Assembly (NCBI GenBank): GCA_910575565.1
Contig: CAJTFL010000009.1
Coordinates: 63,197-127,196 of the forward strand
DNA: 64,000 nucleotides
Origin: Lachnospiraceae bacterium
GTDB lineage: Bacteria; Bacillota; Clostridia; Lachnospirales; Lachnospiraceae
Reading direction: 5' to 3'
The notes beneath the pieces were generated by a model that was not told where the DNA came from, searched no databases, and saw only the letters and a list, made by a program, of their open reading frames with translations. The first letter of the stretch is position 1; the number at the start of each line of letters is the position of its first letter. This document shows, piece by piece, positions 8,765-18,289 of this stretch. Made by a program: the position numbers and the translations under genes.

Positions 8765-9865
8765 ATGAAGGTTAGAACTAGAGAATTATGGTTTTACAGT
8801 GCGTTTGCACTAACAGTTCTTAGAGACTTTATAACAAATTCAATATTCTTTGAAATATCAAATAAGATCTTACTATTGATTATTGTCTTATATGGTTTTT
8901 CAATGTTTTATAGAAGAATAGATATGAAAGAAATTGCTATCTGTATCTATGGATTATTGACATATTTTATTTCTAAGGAAGTTGCATTTTTGTTTTTTGC
9001 TTTTGTTATAGTTGCTTCTAGGATGATAGAAAAGGATAAGATTATACTATTTTGGATGAAAATGCAAATGGGTATTTTAGCTTTATGCATTGTTTTATAT
9101 CCTGTTTTTTTGATGTTAGGTTCGCCATATGCAGTGTCTAATGTAATTGATGGGCGGCTTAGGCACTACTTCTTTTTCTCCCATCCGAATAATTTCGGTA
9201 TGAGTTTAGCGCTTTGCGTAATGGCATATATTTATGTTCATTACAAAAGAATTTCATATAGAAAGGTAAATCTTATACTATTTTTATCTGCGGTATTTAT
9301 TTATATATTTCCTAATTCTCGTTCAGCGGCATTGATATTAATTATATTTATGGTTTTTTTATTTATGATGAGAAATATGCTGTCATTATGGAAAATAGGA
9401 ATGAGACTTATTTTTCCTGTTTCATTAATTTTTTCTATATTATTTGTTTGGCGAATATTGCGAGGAGGAATAAGTTCAGAAAACAACTTTGTATCCAGAT
9501 TTATGGGCGCTTCAGCTATGTTGAATATATATCCTTTAAATATGTTTGGACATCATATAGATCAAATAGGGAAATTGGTGAATTTTCAGGATAATTGGAT
9601 TAGGCTATGGGGTGATGTCGCATATATCCGGCTATTTATTGCATTTGGAATAGTAGGTGGAATATTTTTTCTTAAAAGTTTGTCATTTACACTTTACGAC
9701 TATATTAAGAGAGAAGAGTATTTACGAGTTAATTTACTTGCGATAGTTTGCATATATGGGATTTTAGAATGGTCTGCATTTCAAATAATGATCTCTTTCC
9801 CACTGATTTTTATAGCGGATTCATTTGAACAAAAGAATAAACGAAGGCCGGTTTTAAGGATGTAA
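8765..9865 (+). CDS. Wzy-like polysaccharide polymerase (O-antigen ligase/polymerase type)
   Basis: A 366-residue hydrophobic protein with about ten membrane segments and one larger loop. The pattern HPNNFGMSLALCVMAYIYV followed by IFPNSRSAALILIIF is typical of Wzy/WaaL-type proteins. These join lipid-linked repeat units on the outer face of the membrane. Sequence identity in this family is always low, so the call rests on topology, motifs and its place between glycosyltransferases and a flippase. ATG at 8765 follows a GGAG site. The gene and its neighbours to about 12 kb are the most AT-rich part of the window. Confidence 0.72.
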   Translation: MKVRTRELWFYSAFALTVLRDFITNSIFFEISNKILLLIIVLYGFSMFYRRIDMKEIAICIYGLLTYFISKEVAFLFFAFVIVASRMIEKDKIILFWMKMQMGILALCIVLYPVFLMLGSPYAVSNVIDGRLRHYFFFSHPNNFGMSLALCVMAYIYVHYKRISYRKVNLILFLSAVFIYIFPNSRSAALILIIFMVFLFMMRNMLSLWKIGMRLIFPVSLIFSILFVWRILRGGISSENNFVSRFMGASAMLNIYPLNMFGHHIDQIGKLVNFQDNWIRLWGDVAYIRLFIAFGIVGGIFFLKSLSFTLYDYIKREEYLRVNLLAIVCIYGILEWSAFQIMISFPLIFIADSFEQKNKRRPVLRM

Positions 9866-9880
9866 GTATGGAGTGGTGGT

Positions 9881-10981
9881 ATGAAAAAAATATTAGTATT
9901 TGGTGCTTCGGATCAATTGGGAGGAACCGAATCATATCTTTTAACACTATATGAAAATTTAGACAGAAATCAGATACAGTTTGATTTTTTATTTCCGCAT
10001 GACATAGAAAATATACCATATGAACAGAAGATCATTGAAAATGGAGGGTGTATATATAAAGAATACTATACCAATAGTGAGCGAAAAAAAGCTGGCTATT
10101 TATCGGCAAGAGATATTATTGAGAGACATAAAGATATTGATGGGATATATGTTAATGTCCAATGTATTCATTCCGCATATAGGTTATTAGTAGAGGCATA
10201 TAAACAAAAAGTTAAATACAGAATATGGCATATACATAATAACGGTTACGCAAGGAAACCAACTCTTAAAGAACGAATATATGAAGAGTATTTTCATGTT
10301 ACATTTAGATTGATTGTGACTCATTGTTTGGCATGCTCAGAAATGGCAGGGAAATGGATATATCATAGGTATCCTTTTAAAGTTATTCCAGATGCGGTAG
10401 ACTTTGATAGGTTTCAGCCTAATAGTGGTGTAAGGAAGTACATTAGAAAAAAATATTGTATTGAGGATAAATACGTTATTGGATTTTGCGGAAGAATTTC
10501 CTATCAAAAAAATCCTGAATTTTTAATTAATATATTTTATGAGCTGCATAAATTAGATAAAGAAGTTTATATGCTTATTGTAGGAGAAGGGGATAAAAGA
10601 AAAAAATTAGAAAGCATTATAAAAGAAAAACATATTTCTAATAATGTACTTTTTACAGGAGAAGTTGAAAACGTACATGACTATATGCAGGCAATGGATT
10701 TTTTTCTTTTGCCATCAAGATATGAAGGGTTTGGTATAGTACTTTTAGAGGCTCAGGCGGCAGGTTTGAATTGTATGACATCACAAAATGTTGTACCGAA
10801 AGAGACTAATATTACGGGAAGAGTTCATTTTACTAGTTTAAATAGGTCGCCAAAGTTTTGGGCAGAAGAAATTCTTTCTATTGGATTTGAACGAAAAAAT
10901 TGCTTAAGAGAATTGGAAGAAAGTCAATATTCTATTAAGAATTTAGTGAAAGAAATGGAGAATATATTTGAGCTTAAGTAG
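9881..10981 (+). CDS. Glycosyltransferase family 4
   Basis: A 366-residue GT4 enzyme. The N-terminal acceptor domain opens KKILVFGASDQLGGTESYLL. The donor domain includes GFCGRISYQKNPEFLI, MLIVGEGDKRKKLE and PSRYEGFGIVLLEAQAAG, which carries the E-x7-E signature. It starts 15 bases after the polymerase gene, behind GGAGTGG. The C-terminus is complete and ends shortly before the GT2 gene. Substrate is not assignable. Confidence 0.88.
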   Translation: MKKILVFGASDQLGGTESYLLTLYENLDRNQIQFDFLFPHDIENIPYEQKIIENGGCIYKEYYTNSERKKAGYLSARDIIERHKDIDGIYVNVQCIHSAYRLLVEAYKQKVKYRIWHIHNNGYARKPTLKERIYEEYFHVTFRLIVTHCLACSEMAGKWIYHRYPFKVIPDAVDFDRFQPNSGVRKYIRKKYCIEDKYVIGFCGRISYQKNPEFLINIFYELHKLDKEVYMLIVGEGDKRKKLESIIKEKHISNNVLFTGEVENVHDYMQAMDFFLLPSRYEGFGIVLLEAQAAGLNCMTSQNVVPKETNITGRVHFTSLNRSPKFWAEEILSIGFERKNCLRELEESQYSIKNLVKEMENIFELK

Positions 10982-11006
10982 GATGCATAATGAAGGTAGA
11001 TAATTG

Positions 11007-11968
11007 ATGAAAGAGGGAAAAAATTAAGTATAATTATTCCAATATACAATGTTGAAAAATATCTTGATAGATGTCTTAGAGGTGTTATAGATCAAACTTA
11101 TAAAAATACTGAAATTATTTTAGTAGATGACGGATCAACAGATCACAGCAAAGAAATTTGTGAAAAGTGGAGAAAAAAGGATAAGCGTATAAAAATATAT
11201 TACCAGGAAAATCTTGGAGTTAGTACTGCTAGAAATGTTGGGTTTAACTTATCTTCTGGAGAGGCAATTATATTTATTGATCCGGATGATGAGATAGAAA
11301 GAACAATGTTTGAAGACATGATAGGTAAACTTTTTAGATATTCCTATATTGATTTGGTGTGCTGCGGGTATACAAATGAGTTTAATGACAGGATTTTTGA
11401 GTATAAACCGATAGAAGGAATTTTGTCAGAAGAAAAAATATTGAAATCACTTTTTGATTATCGGATTATGACGGTGGTATGGAATAAAATGTTTCGAAGA
11501 GAAGTGCTTATTGATAAAGCTGGTGATTTCATTTGCTTTCAAGCCAATATTTACGTTGGGGAGGATTTTCTCTGGTTAGTAAATGTTTTAAAAAATTGTA
11601 AAAAGATGTACTGTATTGAAAAGGTTTATTATCATTGGTACAGAAGAACAGATAGCGCAACGGGAAAGGCAGATGTAGAAAAAGTTAATGAAAAAGCATT
11701 GTCCGAAGTAATTTCTATTGGGGCGGTAATGGAAATTTGTAAAGAGATATCTCAAGATATATATTATTTGGCATGTTCTCGTTATTTTGGAATACTGATG
11801 TCGAAATTAAAGACTAGCGAACTAATAAACAATCAAAAAGCCGCGAGAGATGTATGCTGTAGAATGAATCTTTTGATTAAGGAGTATCCTATTAAATGTA
11901 TACATGACTATTTAAAGGTTAAGAAAGCAAAACTTTTAATAAATATAAAATATAAAAAAGTAAAATAA
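11007..11968 (+). CDS. Glycosyltransferase family 2 with frameshifted or non-canonical start
   Basis: A family 2 (GT-A) inverting glycosyltransferase. The first strand LSIIIPIYNVEKYLDRCL, the ILVDDGSTD nucleotide site and FIDPDDEI (the DxD-type metal site) are all intact. However, no ATG, GTG or TTG opens this frame before 11306, far inside the domain. An ATG at 11007 reads MKEGK and then leaves frame at a six-A tract (11018-11023). One more A would give MKEGKKLSIIIPIYN, a normal family N-terminus. In the actual frame only ATA (11000) or ATT (11003) lie after the last stop. It is thus either inactivated by one base, expressed by slippage or a rare start, or a sequence error. The rest of the frame is open to 11968. 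Confidence 0.75.
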
Positions 11969-12023
11969 AAGAAAATTAATTTGACTAAAGTATTAGCATT
12001 TATCTTAGGAAGAAGATGATATC

Positions 12024-13562
12024 GTGGCGAAAATAGAAAGGACAAAAAATACCATAACGGGATCAATCTGGGGATTAATTGAAAAACTATCCAATATATT
12101 ATTGCCTTTTATTATAAGAACATTATTAATAAAAAAACTGGGGGCGGAATATTTAGGATTAAGCAGTTTGTTTTCTTCTATTTTACAGGTTCTAAATTTA
12201 ACAGAACTTGGATTTGGAAGCGCGGTGGTATTCGCAATGTACAAGCCTATCGCTGAGGATAACTATGATATGGTTGGGGCTATTTTATCATATCTGAGAA
12301 AAATATACAGAGTAATAGGCGTTGTCATAATACTTATCGGCTTAGGAATAATACCATTTCTTGATTTTTTTATTTCAGGGGATGTTCCTGAGAATATTAA
12401 TATAACTATTCTTTATTTAATTTATCTGTTTAATACGGCCGTGTCATATATTTTATTCGCTCATAAGACATCTTTGCTCCTTGCCCTTCAATGCAATGAT
12501 GTTATAGGGGAGGTTGGCTTTTTTACAAATACAGCGATGTATATAATTCAGATAATTATATTAATGTCAATTCCAAATTATTACGTATATATCGCTGTTA
12601 TTCCACTTACAACAATTGTGGCGAATATCATCAGGTCATTGATTGTTGATAGAAGGTATAAGCGCTGGCTTATTTATGGTAACTTAGATAGTCAGGTTAA
12701 GCAGCAAATAAGAAGTAAGGTATGGCCTTTAATGGGTACAAAATTAGCGGTTGTTGTTATCAACTCATCTGATACGTTAGTAATTTCCTCTTTTTTAGGA
12801 TTGTCTTCAGTAGCTATGTACAATAACTATTTTTATATTATGAATTCTGCCCTGGGATGCCTTATGGTAGTGTATAACGCAATGCAGTCAGGGATAGGGA
12901 ACTCATTAGTTATGGATAGTTTAGATAAAATACTTAACGATTATAACAAATTTTCATTTGTAAATAATTGGATTATTACGTTGTGTTCGACATGTCTTCT
13001 ATGTTTATATCAACCATTTATGAAGATATGGGTTGGTGAGGGAATGATGTTGTCAACAACATTTGTTGCGCTAATGACTCTTTATTTTTATATGTCCGCT
13101 ATTGGGAAAATAATCGTTATATATAAGGATGCCGCCGGGATTTGGAGAGAGGATATGATAAGGTGTTATTTCACAAATTTCTTAAATCTGGCGGTTAATA
13201 TCGTTACCGTAAAAAAATTTGGGGTTTATGGCGTTATAGGGTCTTCAATATTAGCGGTATTAATAGCGGTGCCATGGACGGAAAAGATTTTGTTTAAGAT
13301 AGTGTTTAAAACAGGAACCTTTAAAGCTAATATGACTATGATCCGCAACGGAATGGTAGCTATCTTTATTAGCTGTTTGGCTTATTTCTTTACAGTCAAT
13401 TTACCAGATGGTATATTGTGGCTAACGGTTAGGTTGCTTATGTGTGTTATTATTTGTAATTCGCTCTTATTTCTGCTTTTCAGGTCAACAAGGGACTATA
13501 AAGAAATGGTAACGTGGATAAAAAGCACTATGCGGAGAATGGATAGGAGAAATATGAGATGA
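12024..13562 (+). CDS. Wzx-like flippase (polysaccharide biosynthesis protein, MATE/MOP superfamily)
   Basis: A 512-residue membrane protein with about 12-14 hydrophobic helices. It begins IERTKNTITGSIWGLIEKLSNILLPFIIRT, as is typical of bacterial lipid-linked oligosaccharide flippases of the MOP superfamily. It would move the undecaprenyl-linked repeat across the membrane for the Wzy-type polymerase encoded 2 kb upstream. The start is GTG at 12024, about 8 nt after AGGAAGAAG. The gene overlaps the next by four bases (ATGA). Confidence 0.82.
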   Translation: MAKIERTKNTITGSIWGLIEKLSNILLPFIIRTLLIKKLGAEYLGLSSLFSSILQVLNLTELGFGSAVVFAMYKPIAEDNYDMVGAILSYLRKIYRVIGVVIILIGLGIIPFLDFFISGDVPENINITILYLIYLFNTAVSYILFAHKTSLLLALQCNDVIGEVGFFTNTAMYIIQIIILMSIPNYYVYIAVIPLTTIVANIIRSLIVDRRYKRWLIYGNLDSQVKQQIRSKVWPLMGTKLAVVVINSSDTLVISSFLGLSSVAMYNNYFYIMNSALGCLMVVYNAMQSGIGNSLVMDSLDKILNDYNKFSFVNNWIITLCSTCLLCLYQPFMKIWVGEGMMLSTTFVALMTLYFYMSAIGKIIVIYKDAAGIWREDMIRCYFTNFLNLAVNIVTVKKFGVYGVIGSSILAVLIAVPWTEKILFKIVFKTGTFKANMTMIRNGMVAIFISCLAYFFTVNLPDGILWLTVRLLMCVIICNSLLFLLFRSTRDYKEMVTWIKSTMRRMDRRNMR

Positions 13563-14830
13563 CAAGCGCTTTGCGAAGTATAAAGAAGTATTTAAGGCCA
13601 TTTAAGGTTTTCTATCAAAGAAGAAAAAATAGAGTCAAGAGATCGCCAATAAATAAAAATAATATAAAGATACTTTTTGTCGTCCAAAGAATTGAGTGTT
13701 TTAACTCGTCTCTCAGTGTTTATTTGAGAATGATTAAAGATGACTCTTTTGATGTCACGGTCCTTTCATTACCTAAATTCCTTCAATTCTCTGCGGATAG
13801 ATCTAATAAATTCGCTTTGGAATCATTAAATGATATTTTTAAGTTTTGCGAGTCATTGCCTGGAAACCATAAAACAATAAACAGTTACAATCATTTGATG
13901 AAATCGTATATAAAAATAGAAGAATACTCGTTTGATTACATATTCGTTAATATTCCATATGAAGAGCAATACCCCGAAGAGGTAAATATTAAAAGACTAA
14001 ATAAAATTGGCAGGATTTGCTATTTGCCTTATGGATATAACTCTACAAAAAATAGCTATCTGTTCGAGGTTACTAATCCAATACCTTCCTTGAATTTTTT
14101 TGACACCTATTATGCGATTAACAAAAAGAGCTATGGGGAATTGCTGATTAAGCGAATGTGGGTATCACAATTATTGTCAAGGAATAAACCATTAAGAAAT
14201 ATGGGGTATCCAAGATTTGACTTATTAGATAACGCCTCAGACAGAAAGGGTTTGCGGACACTTTTATGGCTTCCAAGGTGGGAAACCAGCTTGGATATTG
14301 GCCATGAGCAAAGTACCTTTTTGGCCTTTAAAGAGGATATTGTTTCTTTCGCCGAAATGAATCCAGCTATAGAGGTGATAATCAGACCACATCCTCTGAT
14401 GTTTGAGAATCATATTAAGGCGGGAAAAATATCCAGGGAAGAATTAGAACACTATTTTAATAGGATAAACAGTATTCCGAATATTTCTTTTGACAAGAAT
14501 GACTCTTATGAAAAAACATTAGATAGGGCGGATTTAATACTTAGTGATTTTACTGGGCTTTTGGTCGAAATGTTCGTAATGGGGAAAAAAGTCGCGTACA
14601 CTGGTGAAAAGGGAGATCTAAAAAAAGAATTTTATCCCATGATTGACTCTTTTTATGAAGCGAAAACATGGGAACAGTTTTTGGAGGTTTTTCAACAACT
14701 GTCTATGGGGGTAGACAATAAGAAGCAGAAAAGGGATGCTGCGATAAAAAAATTTTGGACGTTTAACGTGTCAAACGCGGCGGTTCATATAGTGGATGAT
14801 ATAAAGAGGAGATGTGACGCAAATGATTAA
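13559..14830 (+). CDS. TagB/TagF-like CDP-polyol phosphotransferase family protein
   Basis: A 423-residue protein whose C-terminal half resembles the CDP-glycerol/ribitol phosphotransferases of teichoic acid synthesis. It has a LLWLPRWETS strand, the conserved basic-His site RPHPLMFENH and, further on, the acidic ADLILSDFTGLLVEMFVMGKK segment, which corresponds to the family's D-(Y/F)-S/T site. The N-terminal half is basic and poorly conserved. Enzymes of this family transfer a polyol phosphate from CDP-polyol to a glycan. The next gene encodes a cytidylyltransferase, which fits. It is coupled to the flippase by a four-base overlap and overlaps the next gene by 17 bases. A plain glycosyltransferase of GT-B fold is the alternative. 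Confidence 0.62.
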   Translation: MTSALRSIKKYLRPFKVFYQRRKNRVKRSPINKNNIKILFVVQRIECFNSSLSVYLRMIKDDSFDVTVLSLPKFLQFSADRSNKFALESLNDIFKFCESLPGNHKTINSYNHLMKSYIKIEEYSFDYIFVNIPYEEQYPEEVNIKRLNKIGRICYLPYGYNSTKNSYLFEVTNPIPSLNFFDTYYAINKKSYGELLIKRMWVSQLLSRNKPLRNMGYPRFDLLDNASDRKGLRTLLWLPRWETSLDIGHEQSTFLAFKEDIVSFAEMNPAIEVIIRPHPLMFENHIKAGKISREELEHYFNRINSIPNISFDKNDSYEKTLDRADLILSDFTGLLVEMFVMGKKVAYTGEKGDLKKEFYPMIDSFYEAKTWEQFLEVFQQLSMGVDNKKQKRDAAIKKFWTFNVSNAAVHIVDDIKRRCDAND

Positions 14831-16439
14831 TTACGCGAGGAATATTATATTGGTTATGTCAGGAGGGATCGGTTCTCGCTTTGGCGCGGATTGCCCTAAA
14901 CAATACTGTCTTATGAACGGGAGGATGGCTATTGATTACGTGATGGACGCGTGTAGAAAGACAAAAGATGTGGATGAGATAGTTATTGTCGCCTCTGAGC
15001 AGTATGTGGACTTTTGTCATGATCGATACGGGGTTCCAGCGGTCTGTGGAGGGGCTAACAGGCCCGATTCTGTCGCAAATGGGATTCGGTTTATTCACGA
15101 AAATTACGACTGCGAGAAACTTATTATAACCAACGCCGTTTGCCCGCTTGCGACCAGTGAGCAATACGAGAAATATTTCGCTCTCTTAGATCGTAATGAT
15201 TTCGTTCTCACTGTATGGAAACTAGCCCCGGCGCTTCATCGTTTTGATGGAGTCAGGGTAGATAGAGATGAGTATTTCAATGTAATGGAGCCAGACGCGT
15301 ATAACTTTAAAATGCTATATGAGAACTTTGACTTTACTAATAAGAAAAAATATATATTCCATAATATGCCGATTGATTGTAAAGCGTTTTATTGCTTTGA
15401 CTATCCATACACAATGAAATTAACTCACCCACATGACCTGAAATTGTTGGAAGTTCTATATAATGACATTGTAGTGACTCCAGATAAGAATAAAACATTA
15501 CAGACCGTGAATAAATATGTCTCGGCCTCATATGGGATAAATACGGAATTATGGATTGAGAATGTCCAACGGTATGTAAAGGAATTGACCCAAAAATATA
15601 GCGTTATCGCGTACTCGGTGAATAATCAAACCGAAGCCAATATAGTGTATGAGGCGCATTCGACTAAATATGGGGATATTATTATAAAGTTTACTCCTAA
15701 TAAATATTTTTTTAGAAAAGAGGTATTATATTATAAGTATTATAATAATGGTACAATGGCGGAGATGATCGGGTATGATGAGGACTATAACTCGATCATT
15801 ATAAAAACCATTAAGCCTGGGATACAAGTCAGGTTTAATAGCGATAATGGAAAGCTGTCTGAATTTTTCGATAGCGTAAATAGAAATCTTATCCCTATAG
15901 AGAACATTGATGAAAGAGATGAGCTTCCTACCGTAATGGAGGAGTTTAATGAGTATGTTAAACAGGCTGGAAAATACACATATGAGTATGCGTTTAGAAA
16001 GTCTATGGAACACAAAGCGTACTCGGTCTGGGAGAGATACTTCGTGAACGCGGAAAAATATTTTTTGCATAGAGATTTACATAAACGGAACCTTTTGAGG
16101 AACCATGAGAAAATAACGGCGATAGATCCAAGAGGAGCCATCGGACCACGAGTGTTTGAGTACGTAATACAATTTATTATTGAGTTGCGAGAGAATACAG
16201 AGTCATTTGACTATGATAAGTATCGTGATATGTTGAGATTCTATTCAAAGTATGTCAAATTAAATGAGCTCAAGGCGGCGCTCTTCATTTTTTTTGTATA
16301 TAAGATGAATGATTATACTTTTCAGAAGCATGACAATAATAAGCTCGCTGACTGGTGCAAGGAATGTATCCTAAAGCTATATTTTGAGGGAGCGGATAAT
16401 TATCTGAGAGATGAGGTTATGCCAATAATTGAGGAATGA
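14814..16439 (+). CDS. IspD-like cytidylyltransferase fused to APH/choline-kinase-like kinase
   Basis: A two-domain protein of 541 residues. Residues about 8-220 match the IspD/TarI family: GSRFGADCPKQY holds the CTP-binding Arg and Lys, GGANRPDSVANGI is the second signature, and MEPDAYNFKML and LTHPHDLKLLE follow. Residues about 260-541 form a protein-kinase-like fold, with HRDLHKRNLL (catalytic loop, near 419-428) and AIDPRGAIGPRVFEY (metal-binding Asp) closest to aminoglycoside/streptomycin-type phosphotransferases. One polypeptide could therefore phosphorylate a small hydroxylated compound and activate it as a CDP derivative. The N-terminal half is unlike LicC-type choline-phosphate cytidylyltransferases. 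The start may be GTG 14814 (AAGAGGAGA just upstream) or ATG 14823. Confidence 0.8.
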   Translation: MTQMINYARNIILVMSGGIGSRFGADCPKQYCLMNGRMAIDYVMDACRKTKDVDEIVIVASEQYVDFCHDRYGVPAVCGGANRPDSVANGIRFIHENYDCEKLIITNAVCPLATSEQYEKYFALLDRNDFVLTVWKLAPALHRFDGVRVDRDEYFNVMEPDAYNFKMLYENFDFTNKKKYIFHNMPIDCKAFYCFDYPYTMKLTHPHDLKLLEVLYNDIVVTPDKNKTLQTVNKYVSASYGINTELWIENVQRYVKELTQKYSVIAYSVNNQTEANIVYEAHSTKYGDIIIKFTPNKYFFRKEVLYYKYYNNGTMAEMIGYDEDYNSIIIKTIKPGIQVRFNSDNGKLSEFFDSVNRNLIPIENIDERDELPTVMEEFNEYVKQAGKYTYEYAFRKSMEHKAYSVWERYFVNAEKYFLHRDLHKRNLLRNHEKITAIDPRGAIGPRVFEYVIQFIIELRENTESFDYDKYRDMLRFYSKYVKLNELKAALFIFFVYKMNDYTFQKHDNNKLADWCKECILKLYFEGADNYLRDEVMPIIEE

Positions 16440-16440
16440 T

Positions 16441-18252
16441 ATGAAGAAATATAAAATAATTGTGTTCGATATGGATGGAACATTGTATGATTTAGAAGAT
16501 GTTATGGCTATGAATTATAAAACGCAATGTGATTTTCTGATTGAAAAAGAAAAGTTATCCGAGAACGATGTCGGGACTTTATTCGCGTCTAACCACATTT
16601 ATCCTGAAATGAGAAAAGACTCGAGATCCTGTACTGAGTTTTTTGAGCGGAGAGGTATTGATAAGAAGGAATGGAACAGATTTAGAGAAGATCATTTTAA
16701 TGAGAGTAGCATATTGAAGGAAAACGCAGTTTCGAACGCGGTATTGGAGAAATTCTTGGAATATTACACGCTGATCTTACTCACTAGCAATTCACGGAAA
16801 AACGTGCGTAAAGTTCTTTCTTATATTGATGTTAAGGATACAAATTTTACGGAAATTATTTGTAATGATTTCAACAAAATCAACGGAGAGTATAATAAGA
16901 AAAAGGCGTTTGACTATATTGTTAGTAATTACAATATTCAGGCTGAGGAAATATTATCAATTGGAGACAGGTTTGAAACTGATATCAAGCCATCACTTAT
17001 AGTAGGGGGAGATGGAGTGCAGATCAAAAAACCGGTGTTTCTAAAACGTTTATTAGATGATTTGTTGTCAGACCAATTGAACTCTTGTGAATACTATGAT
17101 TTTTTTGGAAATAGGAAAAAAGTATTATTGTTGGGCGGCACTGGCACCATAGGTATGCCGATAACAAGAAGGCTATCAGAAAGACCAGAATATGACGTGT
17201 ATGTCTTGTGCAGGAATAAGAAAGAAATCGAGAACGCCCATATAATAATCGGAGATTATTCTGATAGCTCCACACAAAAAGAAATCCTATCTAATAAATG
17301 GGATTGCGTTATAGATTTATTATGGCACAACGAAAAGAGATTTTATAATACATATAAAAACATAATGAATATAACAAATCACTATATATTGTTTTCGACA
17401 GCTGCGGTTTATGCGGACTGTGACAATCCAATAAAAGAGGACGCATCAAGATTTTGGGATCAGACAAATGGCGATGAGAAATTCTATCACCTGCAAAAAG
17501 CGCAGATAGAAAACGTGATTTTTGACTCAAAGTATAAGCACTGGACAATAGTCAGGCCTCATGTCACATTTAACACTAATCGTTTGCCATTAGACACATG
17601 GGAACAGGATATTTGGCTGTATAGATTTCTTCAGGGAAAAACAGTGGTATTGTCTGATATGATGTTAGATAAGATGACTAGTTTTTCATATGGAGACGAT
17701 GTGGCGCGGCTAATAGAAATCATTGTGGATAGTGGCAGGAATTCCTTTTCCCAAGTTTATAACGTTTGCTCGGATGATAGGCTGACATGGGGAGAAGTTG
17801 TTGACGCTATCTCAACATCCGTGGAAGAAATTACCGGGAAACAGCTGAAGCTAAAGATAATACCCGTGAAGTCCAAGTATGGGAAATTGGACGAAATGTT
17901 ACCACATAAAGCGGACAGATTAAGATGCGATAGGTTCTTGGACAGAGTTTTGGATAACAGTAAAGTGAAAAACGTATGTGAGGGAGATTGTGGATTTACA
18001 ACGCTTTCTGATGATATTTATATTTGCTTAAAAGAGCGGATAACGGAGTTTAAGGATCCGATTGAGTATTGGGATGTTATATCCATTGCGTACATGGACT
18101 ATGTATGTAAGGAGCGTACCGCTATAAAGGACATACGGGGGAAAAAGAATAGAATAAAATATTTGTTTCTTAGGTATTTTATTAGTTACAGAGTCGCACT
18201 TTGTATCTTATCCTTTGCGAAATGGATAAAGAATAAAGTGAATATATTATAG
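16441..18252 (+). CDS. HAD-family phosphatase fused to SDR-type epimerase/reductase
   Basis: A 603-residue fusion. Residues 1-210 are a HAD hydrolase: motif I FDMDGTLYD with the nucleophile pair Asp10/Asp12, motif II LLTSNS, and motif IV SIGDRFETDIKP. Residues about 226-600 are an extended SDR: Rossmann loop LLGGTGTIG, catalytic FSTAAVY and the Y-x3-K pair in YHLQKAQ, then a C-terminal domain with VYNVCSDDRLTWGEVV. It would dephosphorylate one intermediate and epimerise, reduce or dehydrate a sugar. I chose ATG 16441, 6 nt after GAGG, over the in-frame TTG at 16429. It sits one base after the cytidylyltransferase-kinase stop, so the two fusions are surely co-translated. It is the last gene of the locus before a terminator. 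Confidence 0.8.
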   Translation: MKKYKIIVFDMDGTLYDLEDVMAMNYKTQCDFLIEKEKLSENDVGTLFASNHIYPEMRKDSRSCTEFFERRGIDKKEWNRFREDHFNESSILKENAVSNAVLEKFLEYYTLILLTSNSRKNVRKVLSYIDVKDTNFTEIICNDFNKINGEYNKKKAFDYIVSNYNIQAEEILSIGDRFETDIKPSLIVGGDGVQIKKPVFLKRLLDDLLSDQLNSCEYYDFFGNRKKVLLLGGTGTIGMPITRRLSERPEYDVYVLCRNKKEIENAHIIIGDYSDSSTQKEILSNKWDCVIDLLWHNEKRFYNTYKNIMNITNHYILFSTAAVYADCDNPIKEDASRFWDQTNGDEKFYHLQKAQIENVIFDSKYKHWTIVRPHVTFNTNRLPLDTWEQDIWLYRFLQGKTVVLSDMMLDKMTSFSYGDDVARLIEIIVDSGRNSFSQVYNVCSDDRLTWGEVVDAISTSVEEITGKQLKLKIIPVKSKYGKLDEMLPHKADRLRCDRFLDRVLDNSKVKNVCEGDCGFTTLSDDIYICLKERITEFKDPIEYWDVISIAYMDYVCKERTAIKDIRGKKNRIKYLFLRYFISYRVALCILSFAKWIKNKVNIL

Positions 18253-18289
18253 CGTGGGTTCCACACTTCTTTTGATACTTTGAGTCAGC

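Noticed and set aside
6029..16439. A lic-type phosphocholine pathway (BCCT transporter plus kinase plus cytidylyltransferase)
   Set aside because: The cytidylyltransferase is IspD-like, not LicC-like; the kinase motifs are APH(6)-like; no LicD-type transferase is seen. A choline link stays possible but is not supported.
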